12,842 nt of DNA from JBDTYT01 sp040005555 (GCA_040005555.1 JBDTYT010000049.1:1-12842); one strand, 5' to 3'; numbered from the stretch's first letter, positions 1 through 6,784 are shown. Notes: generated by a model from the letters alone, not told the origin. Made by a program: numbers and translations.

Positions 1-928
1 GGGAATGGACTGGCAAGCGGAGCAACGGCCCCGCGGGCTCCCCCCCAACCCCGGTATCGGACGTCCGTACCCTCTTCCGCGTAGCCACCGAAGACTGAGG
101 CTCCCCGACCAGAGTGATGTCCGAAGCCCGCTCCGATGGTTGCGTGGATGCCACCGGCTGCTCGCGCGTAGCGTCGTTCGCCGTACGCGACCGCGCAGTT
201 TCGGCGCTGGCCCCCGAGGCCGTCCCGCTGTCCGTGAAATCCAGGACGACCGCCGTGATGTTGTCGACCCCTCCCGCTCGGTTCGCCTCGCTGATGAGCC
301 GTTCGACCGCGCCTTGCGCGTCGCCCGGTGTCGAGTCGAGGATCGTGCGGATCTGCTCCTCGCCCACCATGCCGGTGAGCCCGTCGGTGCACAGCAGGAT
401 CCGGTCCCCGGGCGCGACCTCGATCGTTGACTCGTCCACCTTGACGCGACCGTCCACGCCGAGTGCGCGAGTGAGGATACTGCGGTGGGGGTGGACCTCC
501 GCCTCGGCCTCGGTGATCTCGCCGTCCACGACCATGCGATGGACGAGCGTGTGGTCCTCGGTGAGGAGCGTGAGGTCGTGGTCGTGGAACAGGTAGGCGC
601 GCGAGTCGCCGACGTGGGCCAGCTGAACCCGATCCCCGTCCACCAGGGCCGCGGTGAGCGTGGTCCCCATACCGGCAACGTTGCGATCCGCCTGTGAGCG
701 CTCGAACACCGCCCGGTTGGCCTCCTCGACCTGCCCGACGAGCGACCCCTCGTTGCGGACGAACAACGACTGGATCGTGTCGAGGGCCAGGCTCGAGGCC
801 ACCTCCCCTCCCCGGTGGCCCCCCATGCCGTCCGCTACCACGAAGAGCGGTTGCTCCACGAGGAACGAATCCTCGTTGCCCTCTCGGACCTGGCCGATAT
901 CCGAGGCGGCGCCCACGGTGACCCTCAT
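1..928 (-). CDS. pstP: PP2C-family Ser/Thr protein phosphatase, PstP-like (3' end cut off by the window)
   Basis: Metal-dependent phosphatase expected to remove phosphate from proteins phosphorylated by PknA/PknB-type kinases. No track-style closed frame exists because it runs off the left edge; I translated 309 codons from ATG 928-926 without a stop. The catalytic domain covers residues 1-230. It shows GNEDSF (17-22, Asp20), VADGMGGH (31-38, Asp33), HVGDSRAY (105-112), a LTRALG segment (152-157), LLCTDGLTGMV (178-188, Asp182) and GGVDNITAVVL (219-229, Asp222), so all four usual metal aspartates are present. Residues from about 231 form a Ser/Thr/Gly/Pro-rich linker. In the mycobacterial family a membrane helix and an outer domain follow, but neither is reached here. 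The ATG overlaps the fhaB stop as ATGA, implying translational coupling. Family assignment is secure; the symbol rests on gene order. Confidence 0.93.
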   Translation of the reverse strand, partial: MRVTVGAASDIGQVREGNEDSFLVEQPLFVVADGMGGHRGGEVASSLALDTIQSLFVRNEGSLVGQVEEANRAVFERSQADRNVAGMGTTLTAALVDGDRVQLAHVGDSRAYLFHDHDLTLLTEDHTLVHRMVVDGEITEAEAEVHPHRSILTRALGVDGRVKVDESTIEVAPGDRILLCTDGLTGMVGEEQIRTILDSTPGDAQGAVERLISEANRAGGVDNITAVVLDFTDSGTASGASAETARSRTANDATREQPVASTQPSERASDITLVGEPQSSVATRKRVRTSDTGVGGEPAGPLLRLPVHS

Positions 929-1395
929 CGGCGCAGCTCCAGCACGGTCTTGCCCACGCGTACGACGTCGCCCGCGTGCACCTCCACGGGCGCCACGACC
1001 TTGCGATCGTTCAGGTACGTCCCGTTCGTCGAGCCGAGGTCCTCCACGTACCAGGCTCCGTTCTTGCCGGCCAGCCGGGCGTGCATCTGCGAAACGTACG
1101 TGTCCTGGAGCCGGATTGCACACCCGTCGGCCCTGCCGATATCCACCTGTCCGGCAAGCCGCACCGTGTGAGGCTTTTCGCCCTCGGGCTCGTGCACGAC
1201 CACGGCGGCCGGCGTCTTGCCACCCTTCGAGGCCTTAGCTGCCGGCGGCATCGAGGCCGACTTCATCTCCGTGGTTCCCCCACCGACACGACGGCCGGAG
1301 ACCTCCGCGGTGACCGAGCGCACCGCCCGGTAGATGAAGAAGTACAGCAGCACCAGGAGCGCGTACTTCAACACCGAGAGCACGAAGGGAGACAC
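925..1395 (-). CDS. fhaB: FhaB-like membrane-anchored FHA-domain protein
   Basis: Phosphothreonine-binding adaptor, 156 residues, about the size of mycobacterial FhaB (Rv0019c/FipA). Residues 4-23 form a single hydrophobic N-terminal helix, so the protein is probably anchored with the FHA domain in the cytoplasm. A flexible Ala/Lys/Gly linker follows, with a Thr-Thr-Glu at 41-43 that could be a kinase target by analogy (inference). The FHA domain lies at about 77-156 and keeps the phosphopeptide-binding residues: Gly-Arg 87-88, Ser102, His105 and LGSTNGT 120-126. The start is GTG at 1395-1393, directly after the fhaA stop with no spacer, and is preceded by a clear AAGGAG. The stop overlaps the phosphatase start. 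In mycobacteria this protein links kinase signalling to cell division and peptidoglycan synthesis; that role here is inferred from domain and synteny. Confidence 0.92.
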   Translation of the reverse strand: MSPFVLSVLKYALLVLLYFFIYRAVRSVTAEVSGRRVGGGTTEMKSASMPPAAKASKGGKTPAAVVVHEPEGEKPHTVRLAGQVDIGRADGCAIRLQDTYVSQMHARLAGKNGAWYVEDLGSTNGTYLNDRKVVAPVEVHAGDVVRVGKTVLELRR

Positions 1396-2085
1396 TCAGC
1401 TCCTTCGGAACTCGAGCACCGTCGCGCCGATGGTGATCCGGTCCCCTTCCTCGAGCGCTCGCTCCTGCGACACCTCGTCGTTCACGAGCGTGCCGTTCGT
1501 CGAACCGAGATCCGTGAGCACCCACGTCCCGTCCCGGCGGGTGATCCGCGCGTGCTGACGCGATGCCCCCGCGTCGGAAACCTGGATGTCGCATTCGGGC
1601 AGCCGCCCGAGCGTCACGACGTCGGTGTGCAAGCGGTAGGTCCTCGAGGCCTGGTCCCCGTCGAGCAACACGAGCATGGCTTCACCCGGCGCCGGCTCGG
1701 GTGGGATCTCCTCATCGCCCTCGACGAAGGAGGCCTCGCATGTGAATCGACCCTTCGACAGCTCCTCGTCGATCTGGAACTCGATCTCGGGCGGTCCTGG
1801 CAGGCCCCAACCGCGCTCGGCCGCTGTATCGCGCACGACCTGCTTCAGCTCGGTGGCGAGGGCCTGCTCCACCTGCTCGAACCGTTCGCCGTCGGTGGGC
1901 GAGAGCGAGATGGCGAACCGGTTCGGCGCCCAGATCTCCCGCACGCCGACGGTCTTGCGAGCGTCCATCTCGCGCATGACGAACTTCGCGAGCTCGACCG
2001 GCTGCAGCCCGCTGCGCAGGGTGGTCGCGAAGAAGCCCTCAACCATGTTGCCGAGACGGCGTTCGAAGTCGCGGAGGATCGGCAC
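1396..2085 (-). CDS. fhaA: FhaA-like DUF3662 and FHA domain protein
   Basis: Protein of 229 residues with the FhaA architecture. An N-terminal DUF3662 (FhaA_N) domain covers about 1-118, beginning with a short segment rich in Arg, Phe and Leu and containing VELAKFVMREM at 30-40. An acidic/proline linker spans about 121-136. The FHA domain at about 138-228 has Gly-Arg 160-161, Ser175, His178 and LGSTNGT 193-199, so phosphothreonine binding should be intact. Mycobacterial FhaA is about 527 residues because its central linker is much longer; this is a short form. In mycobacteria FhaA binds the phosphorylated MurJ pseudokinase domain and PknB. Whether that applies here is inference. The start is GTG 2085-2083, with only a weak GGA-type ribosome site upstream. 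It is the first gene of the fhaA-fhaB-pstP unit. Confidence 0.92.
   Translation of the reverse strand: MPILRDFERRLGNMVEGFFATTLRSGLQPVELAKFVMREMDARKTVGVREIWAPNRFAISLSPTDGERFEQVEQALATELKQVVRDTAAERGWGLPGPPEIEFQIDEELSKGRFTCEASFVEGDEEIPPEPAPGEAMLVLLDGDQASRTYRLHTDVVTLGRLPECDIQVSDAGASRQHARITRRDGTWVLTDLGSTNGTLVNDEVSQERALEEGDRITIGATVLEFRRS
1400..1405 (-). promoter_or_regulatory. Shine-Dalgarno AAGGAG of fhaB inside the fhaA 3' end
   Basis: On the minus strand AAGGAG lies five to six bases before GTG 1395 and within the last codons of fhaA. It fixes the fhaB start as the GTG that directly abuts the fhaA TGA. Confidence 0.7.
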
Positions 2086-2121
2086 GATGTCCGTTCTCGC
2101 TGGTAGAGCGATGTGCGGCCG

Positions 2122-2150
2122 ATTCTACCCGGTGCCGCTCGTGCGGAACC
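2122..2150 (-). promoter_or_regulatory. Candidate promoter of the fhaA-fhaB-pstP unit
   Basis: The minus strand reads TAGAAT at 2127-2122, one mismatch from TATAAT and 37 bases before the fhaA GTG. The expected -35 position holds only a weak GGTTCC (2150-2145, 17-base spacer). The call rests on the -10 alone. Confidence 0.35.
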
Positions 2151-2191
2151 TCTGAGCCGTTGCCGCGAATGGGTGCGCGAGCGGCAGTTGT

Positions 2192-2197
2192 TACGAT
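2192..2197 (+). promoter_or_regulatory. Candidate -10 element of the tRNA-Leu gene
   Basis: TACGAT ends 13 bases before the first tRNA base, a normal distance for a short 5' leader. No convincing -35 is visible at 16-18 bases upstream. Confidence 0.3.
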
Positions 2198-2210
2198 GAG
2201 CGTCCCCCAC

Positions 2211-2294
<84 letters not shown>

Positions 2295-2300
2295 CCTTCA

Positions 2301-2343
2301 CGACCCGCCGCTGGCGGTCGCGTTACGGCTCCGCCGACCGCTA
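2301..2343 (+). terminator. Two overlapping hairpins after tRNA-Leu, also at the 3' end of the S9 peptidase gene
   Basis: Hairpin A, seven bases after the tRNA, pairs CGAC (2301-2304) with GTCG (2317-2320) and CGCC (2306-2309) with GGCG (2313-2316), with one bulged C and a 3-base loop. Hairpin B pairs TGGCGGTCG (2312-2320) with CGACCGCTA (2335-2343), 9 bp with one G-T pair and a 14-base loop. The two share an arm and exclude each other. There is no T tract, which is common for GC-rich actinobacterial terminators. Hairpin B includes the stop codon of the convergent peptidase gene, so it may act for both strands. Confidence 0.5.
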
Positions 2344-4287
2344 CCGGTCCTTGTGCAGATGTCGATCGAACCAGGCCTGCGTCCGTCGGATCGCGTCGAG
2401 CGAGTGCGCCCGTTCCACCGGTACGTGACCTTCACGGGGGTACACGACGAGCTCGACCTCCGCGCCCGAGGCCGCGAGCGCGTTGAAGAGCTCCTCAGCC
2501 TGTCCGAGCGGGGTGCACCGATCCTCCGCCCCCTGGATGATGAGCGTGGGTGTCGTGCACCGGTGTGCGTAGGTGATCGGAGATCGCTCCGCGTATTGGC
2601 TGGTCGGATCGTTCCACTCGCCCTTCAAGATCGCCTGGTCGTACCACCAGACCTCCGAGGTCAAGTGGAACGACACGTAGTTCGAAACGACGGACATCGC
2701 CACCGACGCGCCGAAGCGATCGGTCTGGCCCACGGCCCACCCCGCCATGTACCCCCCGTACGAGAGACCCGAGATCCCGAGACGGTTCGGGTCCGCGATG
2801 CCCTCGGCGATGCAGTGGTCGACGCCGGCCATGATGTCTCGGAAGTCGACGCCGCCTCCGTCACCGATCACGCCTTGCGCGAACGCGTGCCCGCGCCCGA
2901 TGCTGCCTCGCGGGTTCGGCAGCAGGCACGCGTATCCGGCCGACGACAGCAGAATGGCGTTCGGCTCCGAGTCCGAGAAATACGCGCCCCAGCTCCAGGT
3001 GGGGCCGCCGTGCACGCAGACGATCATCGGCAGCGTTCCCTCGGCCCCGCGCGGCGTCATCAGCCGACCCTCGATCTCCTCCCCGTCGTCGGCGGTCCAT
3101 CGGATCGTTCGGACGTCGGGGAACACGATCCCCTCCACGATGGGGTCGTTGAACGTCGTGATCCGAGTCCATGCACCAGCCGAGTGATCGAACCGGGCGA
3201 GCTCCGGCGGCCGTCCGTGCGCTTGGTGCGTGGTCCACACGGCCGTGGCGTCCTCGGTGATCGCGCAGGCGGGCGTGGTCATGTCGTCGCCGATGAAGGC
3301 GTCATCGCGCCAACGTTCCTCGCGCCGTCCTTCCAGCCAGATCCGGCCACACGCGTTTCCCGCCCCCTCGGTGCGCGCGTACCACAGGGATCCCTCGTCG
3401 CACCAGCCGGCCCGGCCGACCGTCTGCAGGTCCGGCCACGGGTCGGTCGTCGCACCGGTCCTCAGGTCGACGATCATGAGGCTGCCCGAGAGCAGGCCGT
3501 GGTCGCTCGCATACCCCTCGACCACCACCGCGCGGCTCGAGTCGGGTGAGATCGCCAGGCCCTGCGTTTGCCACGACGGTTCATACAAGATGAGGGCCGT
3601 GCGCGTCTGGAGGTCGAGTCGGGCGATCACGGCTCGATACCAGCCCGATCCGGAGTGGTCCGGGGACACGCTCGCGACGACGGAAGTGTCCCCGTCCCAG
3701 TCCACCTCCCACACGCTGAGGTCGAGTGGGCCGACCTCGGCGACGTCGCCCGCCGCGAGATCGATCAGGAAGAGCCGCCGCCGGGCGTCTCCGGGTCGTC
3801 GGACGATCGGATCAGACACCGGCCCGGCACCGTTCACCGCGCGCGCGCTCCAGTCGAGTCCGTACGAGCCGGGGTCAGCGGCGAGCACGAGGAGCCGGCT
3901 CCCGTCGCTCGACCACGCGACGCTCTCCGCCGATCCCACGAGCGTCGCCGCGAGCGCGGGCTCGCCGCCGCTGCCGGGCATCGTGTACGGGAGCTGGTGA
4001 CCCGGCGTGATCCGGTCCGAGAGGAACGCCAGGCGCGAGCCATCGGGCGACCACGCCGGCGTCCGGTCGCTCCACGCGCCGCTCGTCAGCTGCTCGACCC
4101 GCGGGTCGCGCTCGCTCTCCACGACGTAGAGGTCGCTCGGCACGAAGGACCCCACATCGGCCACCGTGGCACGGAGCGCGAAGGCGACCATGGACCCATC
4201 GGGCGAGACGGCCAGCTCTGCCGGCGTCCTCGTGTCGAGCAAGCGTTCTGCGGTGGGGCGTTCGAGGCGATCGCGGCCGGGATCCAT
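2341..4287 (-). CDS. S9-family (prolyl oligopeptidase/acylaminoacyl-peptidase type) serine peptidase
   Basis: A 648-residue cytosolic serine peptidase with no signal peptide or membrane segment. The N-terminal half (to about residue 370) is a beta-propeller of PD40/WD40-like blades, shown by repeats such as LAVSPDGSMVAFAL, AWSPDGSRLAFLSD and LAISPDSSRAVVV. The C-terminal alpha/beta-hydrolase contains the oxyanion-side CVHGGP, the nucleophile in GISGLSYGGYMAG (Ser509), Asp589 in AEDRCTP and His621 in REGHVP, so the triad is complete. The length is normal for bacterial S9C enzymes. Members cleave short peptides or N-acylated amino acids; the substrate cannot be told. The start is ATG 4287 with GGAGGA at 4304-4299, an 11-base spacing. 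A small hairpin (4303-4314) touches that ribosome site. It lies 50 bases after the histidine kinase gene on the same strand and probably ends that operon. Confidence 0.93.
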   Translation of the reverse strand: MDPGRDRLERPTAERLLDTRTPAELAVSPDGSMVAFALRATVADVGSFVPSDLYVVESERDPRVEQLTSGAWSDRTPAWSPDGSRLAFLSDRITPGHQLPYTMPGSGGEPALAATLVGSAESVAWSSDGSRLLVLAADPGSYGLDWSARAVNGAGPVSDPIVRRPGDARRRLFLIDLAAGDVAEVGPLDLSVWEVDWDGDTSVVASVSPDHSGSGWYRAVIARLDLQTRTALILYEPSWQTQGLAISPDSSRAVVVEGYASDHGLLSGSLMIVDLRTGATTDPWPDLQTVGRAGWCDEGSLWYARTEGAGNACGRIWLEGRREERWRDDAFIGDDMTTPACAITEDATAVWTTHQAHGRPPELARFDHSAGAWTRITTFNDPIVEGIVFPDVRTIRWTADDGEEIEGRLMTPRGAEGTLPMIVCVHGGPTWSWGAYFSDSEPNAILLSSAGYACLLPNPRGSIGRGHAFAQGVIGDGGGVDFRDIMAGVDHCIAEGIADPNRLGISGLSYGGYMAGWAVGQTDRFGASVAMSVVSNYVSFHLTSEVWWYDQAILKGEWNDPTSQYAERSPITYAHRCTTPTLIIQGAEDRCTPLGQAEELFNALAASGAEVELVVYPREGHVPVERAHSLDAIRRTQAWFDRHLHKDR

Positions 4288-4298
4288 CGCGCGTATCT

Positions 4299-4314
4299 TC
4301 CTCCGCCGAGGCGG
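4299..4314 (-). promoter_or_regulatory. Peptidase ribosome-binding site overlapping a small hairpin
   Basis: On the minus strand GGAGGA (4304-4299) precedes ATG 4287. Its first bases are also part of an inverted repeat CCGCC/GGCGG (4303-4307 with 4310-4314). Pairing would hide only part of the site, so a strong regulatory effect is uncertain. Confidence 0.35.
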
Positions 4315-4337
4315 GTGGACGCGAGATCGAAGGAGGG

Positions 4338-5897
4338 TCAGCCGCCGACGCGGAGGTTCGTAGCCGTCGATGCGTCCGACGTCGAGGGATTCGTGAGTCG
4401 CGGGTGTCGGATCGGGATGCGCACGGTGAACCGGCTGCCCTCGCCCGGGCGACTGACCACATCGATCTGCCCACCGAGGTGGTCCAGCAGGTCCTGCACG
4501 AGCGAGAGCCCCAGGCCGGCGCCCCGGAAGCTGCGCGTACTGGACGAGTCCACCTGGTAGAAGCGATCGAAGATCTTCGGGAGTTCCTGCGGCGAGATGC
4601 CGACCCCGTAGTCCTGCACCCAGAAGACCAGCTCGTCGCCCTCCGCCTTGGCCTCGAGCTCGCAGGGCGCCTCCTCCGGCGAGTATTTCAGGGCGTTGTC
4701 GACGAGGTTCTGCAGGACGCGAGACAGCAATTGCCGGTCGGTGTACAGCACGGGCAGGTCGTCGGGCACCGACACGTGGATCCGGCTGGCTTCGTTCGAC
4801 AAGCCTTCCACGACCTCGCGGACGAGGTCCTCGAACAACACGCGCCCGATCGACACCGACAGTTCGTGGTTCTCCAGGTTGGAGGCCGTGAGCAGGTTCT
4901 CGACCAGCCGAAGCAAGCGATCGCCTTGACGCTCCATGCGCTCGAGGAACTCGGCGCGCATCACGGGGTCATCGGCGAACTCGGTCCGACGCAGTGTCTT
5001 CGCGTACCCGATCAACGCGGTCACCGGCGTGCGGAGCTCGTGCGAGACCACGGCGACGAACTCGCCCTTCATGAGATTGAGCTGGCGGAGCTCATCCACC
5101 GTGTGGTGCTCTTTCTCCAGCAGCTCCTGGAGCTTGCGTGCCTGGTCGGCCAAGATCTCGTTCTGCTCAGCGAGCCGATCTGCCAGCGCACGGCTCCGGA
5201 AGTACATCTGACGCGCGAAGATCAGCGGGCCGAGGAACACGATCACGGACCACACACCCTCGCGGACGAAGAACCGTGCGATCACCGCGCCGAACAACCC
5301 GAGCCCGATGTAGGAGAGCAGGAACTCGTAGGGAGCAGCGCCGTGCATCTTCGCGAGCACCGTGCCGACGCCGATGTGGCGGAGCAGCGCCTGATGCGTG
5401 GCGACGCACAGCGCGTTCACCGCGTAGGTAGCGACGGCAGCCAAGACGACACCGGTCGCGAGCTTCAACAGGGGCGACTCCGCGGTGGCGACCAGGTGGA
5501 AGAGCGCTCCGCCCGCCAAGGTGGAGAGCGCCATCTGCGCGCGGTTGAAGACCGCCCGCAGCGGCGGCATCTGCAGGCGGAACTCCCGCGGGTCGAACGA
5601 GCCGACGAAGGCGATCGCGGCAGCCACCGTCGGGTCGTAGATGATCGCGACGCCGAGCAGGATGGGGAAGCTGAGCGACAGCTGCATGCCGCCCCAAGCA
5701 GGGACGGGGATCAGGTCGACGACCGCGACGGCCACGATGAAGAACACGATCGAGCCCTGCAGCAATTCGTCCCGATGATCGGGGAGTGTGAGGGCGAGAT
5801 AGACGGCGAGCGGGACGATGACGGCGAGCTGGAACGCGATCGACTTCCAGTTGTCCGATCGCCGGTCCGGATCCGCCTGCGCGGTGGTCGCATCCAC
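4338..5897 (-). CDS. Membrane-bound sensor histidine kinase (multi-TM sensor, HisKA-HATPase_c)
   Basis: A 519-residue sensor kinase that autophosphorylates on His286. About seven hydrophobic segments occupy the N-terminal half: 20-38, 48-66, 73-101 (perhaps two), 119-137, 145-168, 192-210 and 214-229. This region resembles MASE-type integral sensors and has no large outer domain, so it probably senses something in or near the membrane. A coiled-coil linker (about 234-275) leads to the H-box VSHELRTP (284-291), N-box NLVDNALKY (397-405), G1 DYGVGI (429-434), F-box IFDRFY (442-447) and G2 GAGLGL (459-464): a complete, active-looking kinase. A longer open frame runs upstream to 6404 but overlaps the DUF5317 gene with low-complexity Arg-rich sequence. 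GTG 5897-5895, two bases after the DUF5317 stop and preceded by GGAGG, is the better start. No response regulator is adjacent. Confidence 0.93.
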   Translation of the reverse strand: MDATTAQADPDRRSDNWKSIAFQLAVIVPLAVYLALTLPDHRDELLQGSIVFFIVAVAVVDLIPVPAWGGMQLSLSFPILLGVAIIYDPTVAAAIAFVGSFDPREFRLQMPPLRAVFNRAQMALSTLAGGALFHLVATAESPLLKLATGVVLAAVATYAVNALCVATHQALLRHIGVGTVLAKMHGAAPYEFLLSYIGLGLFGAVIARFFVREGVWSVIVFLGPLIFARQMYFRSRALADRLAEQNEILADQARKLQELLEKEHHTVDELRQLNLMKGEFVAVVSHELRTPVTALIGYAKTLRRTEFADDPVMRAEFLERMERQGDRLLRLVENLLTASNLENHELSVSIGRVLFEDLVREVVEGLSNEASRIHVSVPDDLPVLYTDRQLLSRVLQNLVDNALKYSPEEAPCELEAKAEGDELVFWVQDYGVGISPQELPKIFDRFYQVDSSSTRSFRGAGLGLSLVQDLLDHLGGQIDVVSRPGEGSRFTVRIPIRHPRLTNPSTSDASTATNLRVGG

Positions 5898-5899
5898 GG

Positions 5900-6496
5900 C
5901 TAGGAGGCCTCCGCCGCCGAGAGATCGGCGGGGCGGGGTTGCGCGTCCTCGGCTTCGATTCCTCGGTCTGCCGCCTGCGGCGCCGGACGGCGCATGCCTC
6001 GGACGACGAACCACATCGCTCCAGAGTAGGCGAGGAGGTCCCCGATGCTCACGGCCTGGTGGATGGGGGGCGGGATCGGGATCGCATCGCCGAGGAACAC
6101 CAGCTGGTCCCGGTTCGAAGCGAGGTGGTGCTTCGTATCGGCTCCGCTCCGCAAGTCGGCCAGCGTGTTCACCTGCCCTGACGCGACGAGCGCGTGCTCG
6201 GTCACCGGCATCCCTTCGTTCACGGTGATCACGACGAAGTTGAGCCACAACCCGACCAGGATCACAGCGAAGCCCGGCAGCCGGCGGTTGACCCCTGCAG
6301 CGACGAAGAGGAACAAGAACGACGCGACCAGCAGCAGCATACCGCCGGTTCCGGCGACCGGGGCGAACTGCAGCGCGATCCCGGCGAGCCCACTCATCGG
6401 CCACCGCAAGCGCACGTTCGCGAGATTCCCGAGACCCCCCCCGGCCAGGTAGCCGACCACGATGGCGACCGGGATCGTGACAACGACCAGTCGCAT
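5900..6496 (-). CDS. DUF5317 family integral membrane protein
   Basis: A 198-residue hydrophobic protein of unknown function. Membrane segments are at about 1-20, 35-47, 52-68, 74-92 and 147-166. A loop carries NEGMPV (93-98), which I associate with the DUF5317 family. The region 100-145 between the fourth and fifth segments is polar and then Pro/Ile-rich. The C-terminal tail (170-198) is acidic and Ala-rich, probably disordered. The start is ATG 6496-6494, with an AAGGGGA ribosome site about five bases upstream. The stop lies two bases before the histidine kinase GTG, so the two are almost certainly cotranscribed and may be translationally coupled. That suggests a link to signal input for the kinase, which is inference. 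Family call from motif memory, no database check. Confidence 0.8.
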   Translation of the reverse strand: MRLVVVTIPVAIVVGYLAGGGLGNLANVRLRWPMSGLAGIALQFAPVAGTGGMLLLVASFLFLFVAAGVNRRLPGFAVILVGLWLNFVVITVNEGMPVTEHALVASGQVNTLADLRSGADTKHHLASNRDQLVFLGDAIPIPPPIHQAVSIGDLLAYSGAMWFVVRGMRRPAPQAADRGIEAEDAQPRPADLSAAEAS

Positions 6497-6522
6497 GGTT
6501 CCCCTTTATGACACGCGCGACG

Positions 6523-6539
6523 AGGTCAATCCATGACCT
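6523..6539. promoter_or_regulatory. Perfect inverted repeat AGGTCA-N5-TGACCT, candidate operator
   Basis: The 6-bp arms at 6523-6528 and 6534-6539 are perfect and flank ATCCA. The site lies 27 bases upstream of the DUF5317 start and about 90 bases upstream of the small ORF on the other strand. Size and symmetry fit a dimeric regulator site. One half contains TTGACC on the minus strand, a -35-like sequence. No regulator gene is nearby, so function is inferred. Confidence 0.35.
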
Positions 6540-6541
6540 GT

Positions 6542-6599
6542 GGTGGGCATATCGGCCGACGCGACATTCCCCTTAAGGCCCGACCCCACCCTGCCGATA
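6542..6599 (+). other. Possible structured 5' leader of the small ORF (crossing complementary segments)
   Basis: GGTGGG (6542-6547) is complementary to CCCACC (6585-6590), and TATCGGC (6550-6556) to GCCGATA (6593-6599). The two helices cross, so they can form only as a pseudoknot or as alternatives. The palindrome CCTTAAGG (6571-6578) lies between. I recognise no known riboswitch class. Complementarity by chance is quite possible in GC-rich sequence. Confidence 0.25.
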
Positions 6600-6618
6600 C
6601 GTGCTCCGTACCGCTTGG

Positions 6619-6627
6619 AAAGGAGGG
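6619..6627 (+). promoter_or_regulatory. Strong Shine-Dalgarno AAAGGAGGG of the small membrane ORF
   Basis: This is the most complete ribosome-binding site seen in the window. AAGGAGG (6620-6626) lies three bases before ATG 6630 and nine bases before ATG 6636, so spacing favours the second ATG as start. Confidence 0.6.
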
Positions 6628-6635
6628 CGATGCCC

Positions 6636-6722
6636 ATGAAGAGGTACCGCCGTCTCATGGTCGCCCTGGGGTGGTTGGCGGCGTTCTTGATGGCCGCCGG
6701 CGCCGGCTGGAAGACCAGCTAG
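6636..6722 (+). CDS. Small single-span membrane peptide (28 residues), unknown function
   Basis: A short frame beginning MKRYRRLM and ending GAGWKTS before TAG 6720-6722. It has a basic N-terminus (Lys-Arg-Tyr-Arg-Arg), then about 18 hydrophobic residues rich in Ala, Leu, Met and Gly, and a short polar tail: the plan of a small membrane protein with its N-terminus inside. ATG 6636 is nine bases after AAGGAGG. ATG 6630 would add Met-Pro and give 30 residues. The frame stays open further upstream to 6540, but that part has no ribosome site and does not look like protein. A long hairpin follows 14 bases after the stop. The ORF sits alone in a 328-base gap between divergent and convergent neighbours. 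I do not recognise a family. It is too short for coding statistics; the evidence is the ribosome site, topology and hairpin. Confidence 0.55.
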   Translation: MKRYRRLMVALGWLAAFLMAAGAGWKTS

Positions 6723-6736
6723 TTCGGTATGGCCGC

Positions 6737-6784
6737 GGTGCCGTCCCGGCCGGCGTGATCGCTCGCGCCGAGCGGGGCGGCACC
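6737..6784. terminator. Long imperfect hairpin between the small ORF and the larC 3' end
   Basis: The outer stem pairs GGTGCCGTCCC (6737-6747) with GGGGCGGCACC (6774-6784), 11 bp with one G-T pair. An inner stem can form between CGGCG (6751-6755) and CGCCG (6766-6770), or alternatively CGCTC (6760-6764) with GAGCG (6770-6774). There is no T tract. It lies between two convergent reading frames (small ORF ending 6722, larC ending 6825), as expected for a bidirectional terminator. Confidence 0.55.

Noticed and set aside
976..2106. 376-codon plus-strand frame opposite fhaA and fhaB
   Set aside because: It is antisense to two FHA proteins with all key residues and has no ribosome site or domain.
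2295..2297. Encoded CCA end of tRNA-Leu
   Set aside because: The bases after discriminator A2294 are CCT, so CCA must be added after transcription.
4404..5903. 499-codon open frame on the plus strand opposite the histidine kinase
   Set aside because: It is the antisense of a kinase with all catalytic boxes. Its product is rich in Arg, Asp, Glu, His and Gln without any domain, a typical GC-rich shadow frame.
5898..6404. N-terminal extension of the histidine kinase to position 6404
   Set aside because: It would overlap the whole DUF5317 3' half in another frame and is Arg/Pro-rich without similarity. GTG 5897 with GGAGG upstream is the natural start.
6503..6529. TTGACC and CATAAA on the minus strand as a promoter for the DUF5317 gene
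   Set aside because: The spacer is only about 13 bases, too short for a standard promoter, and the -10 would fall on the ribosome site.
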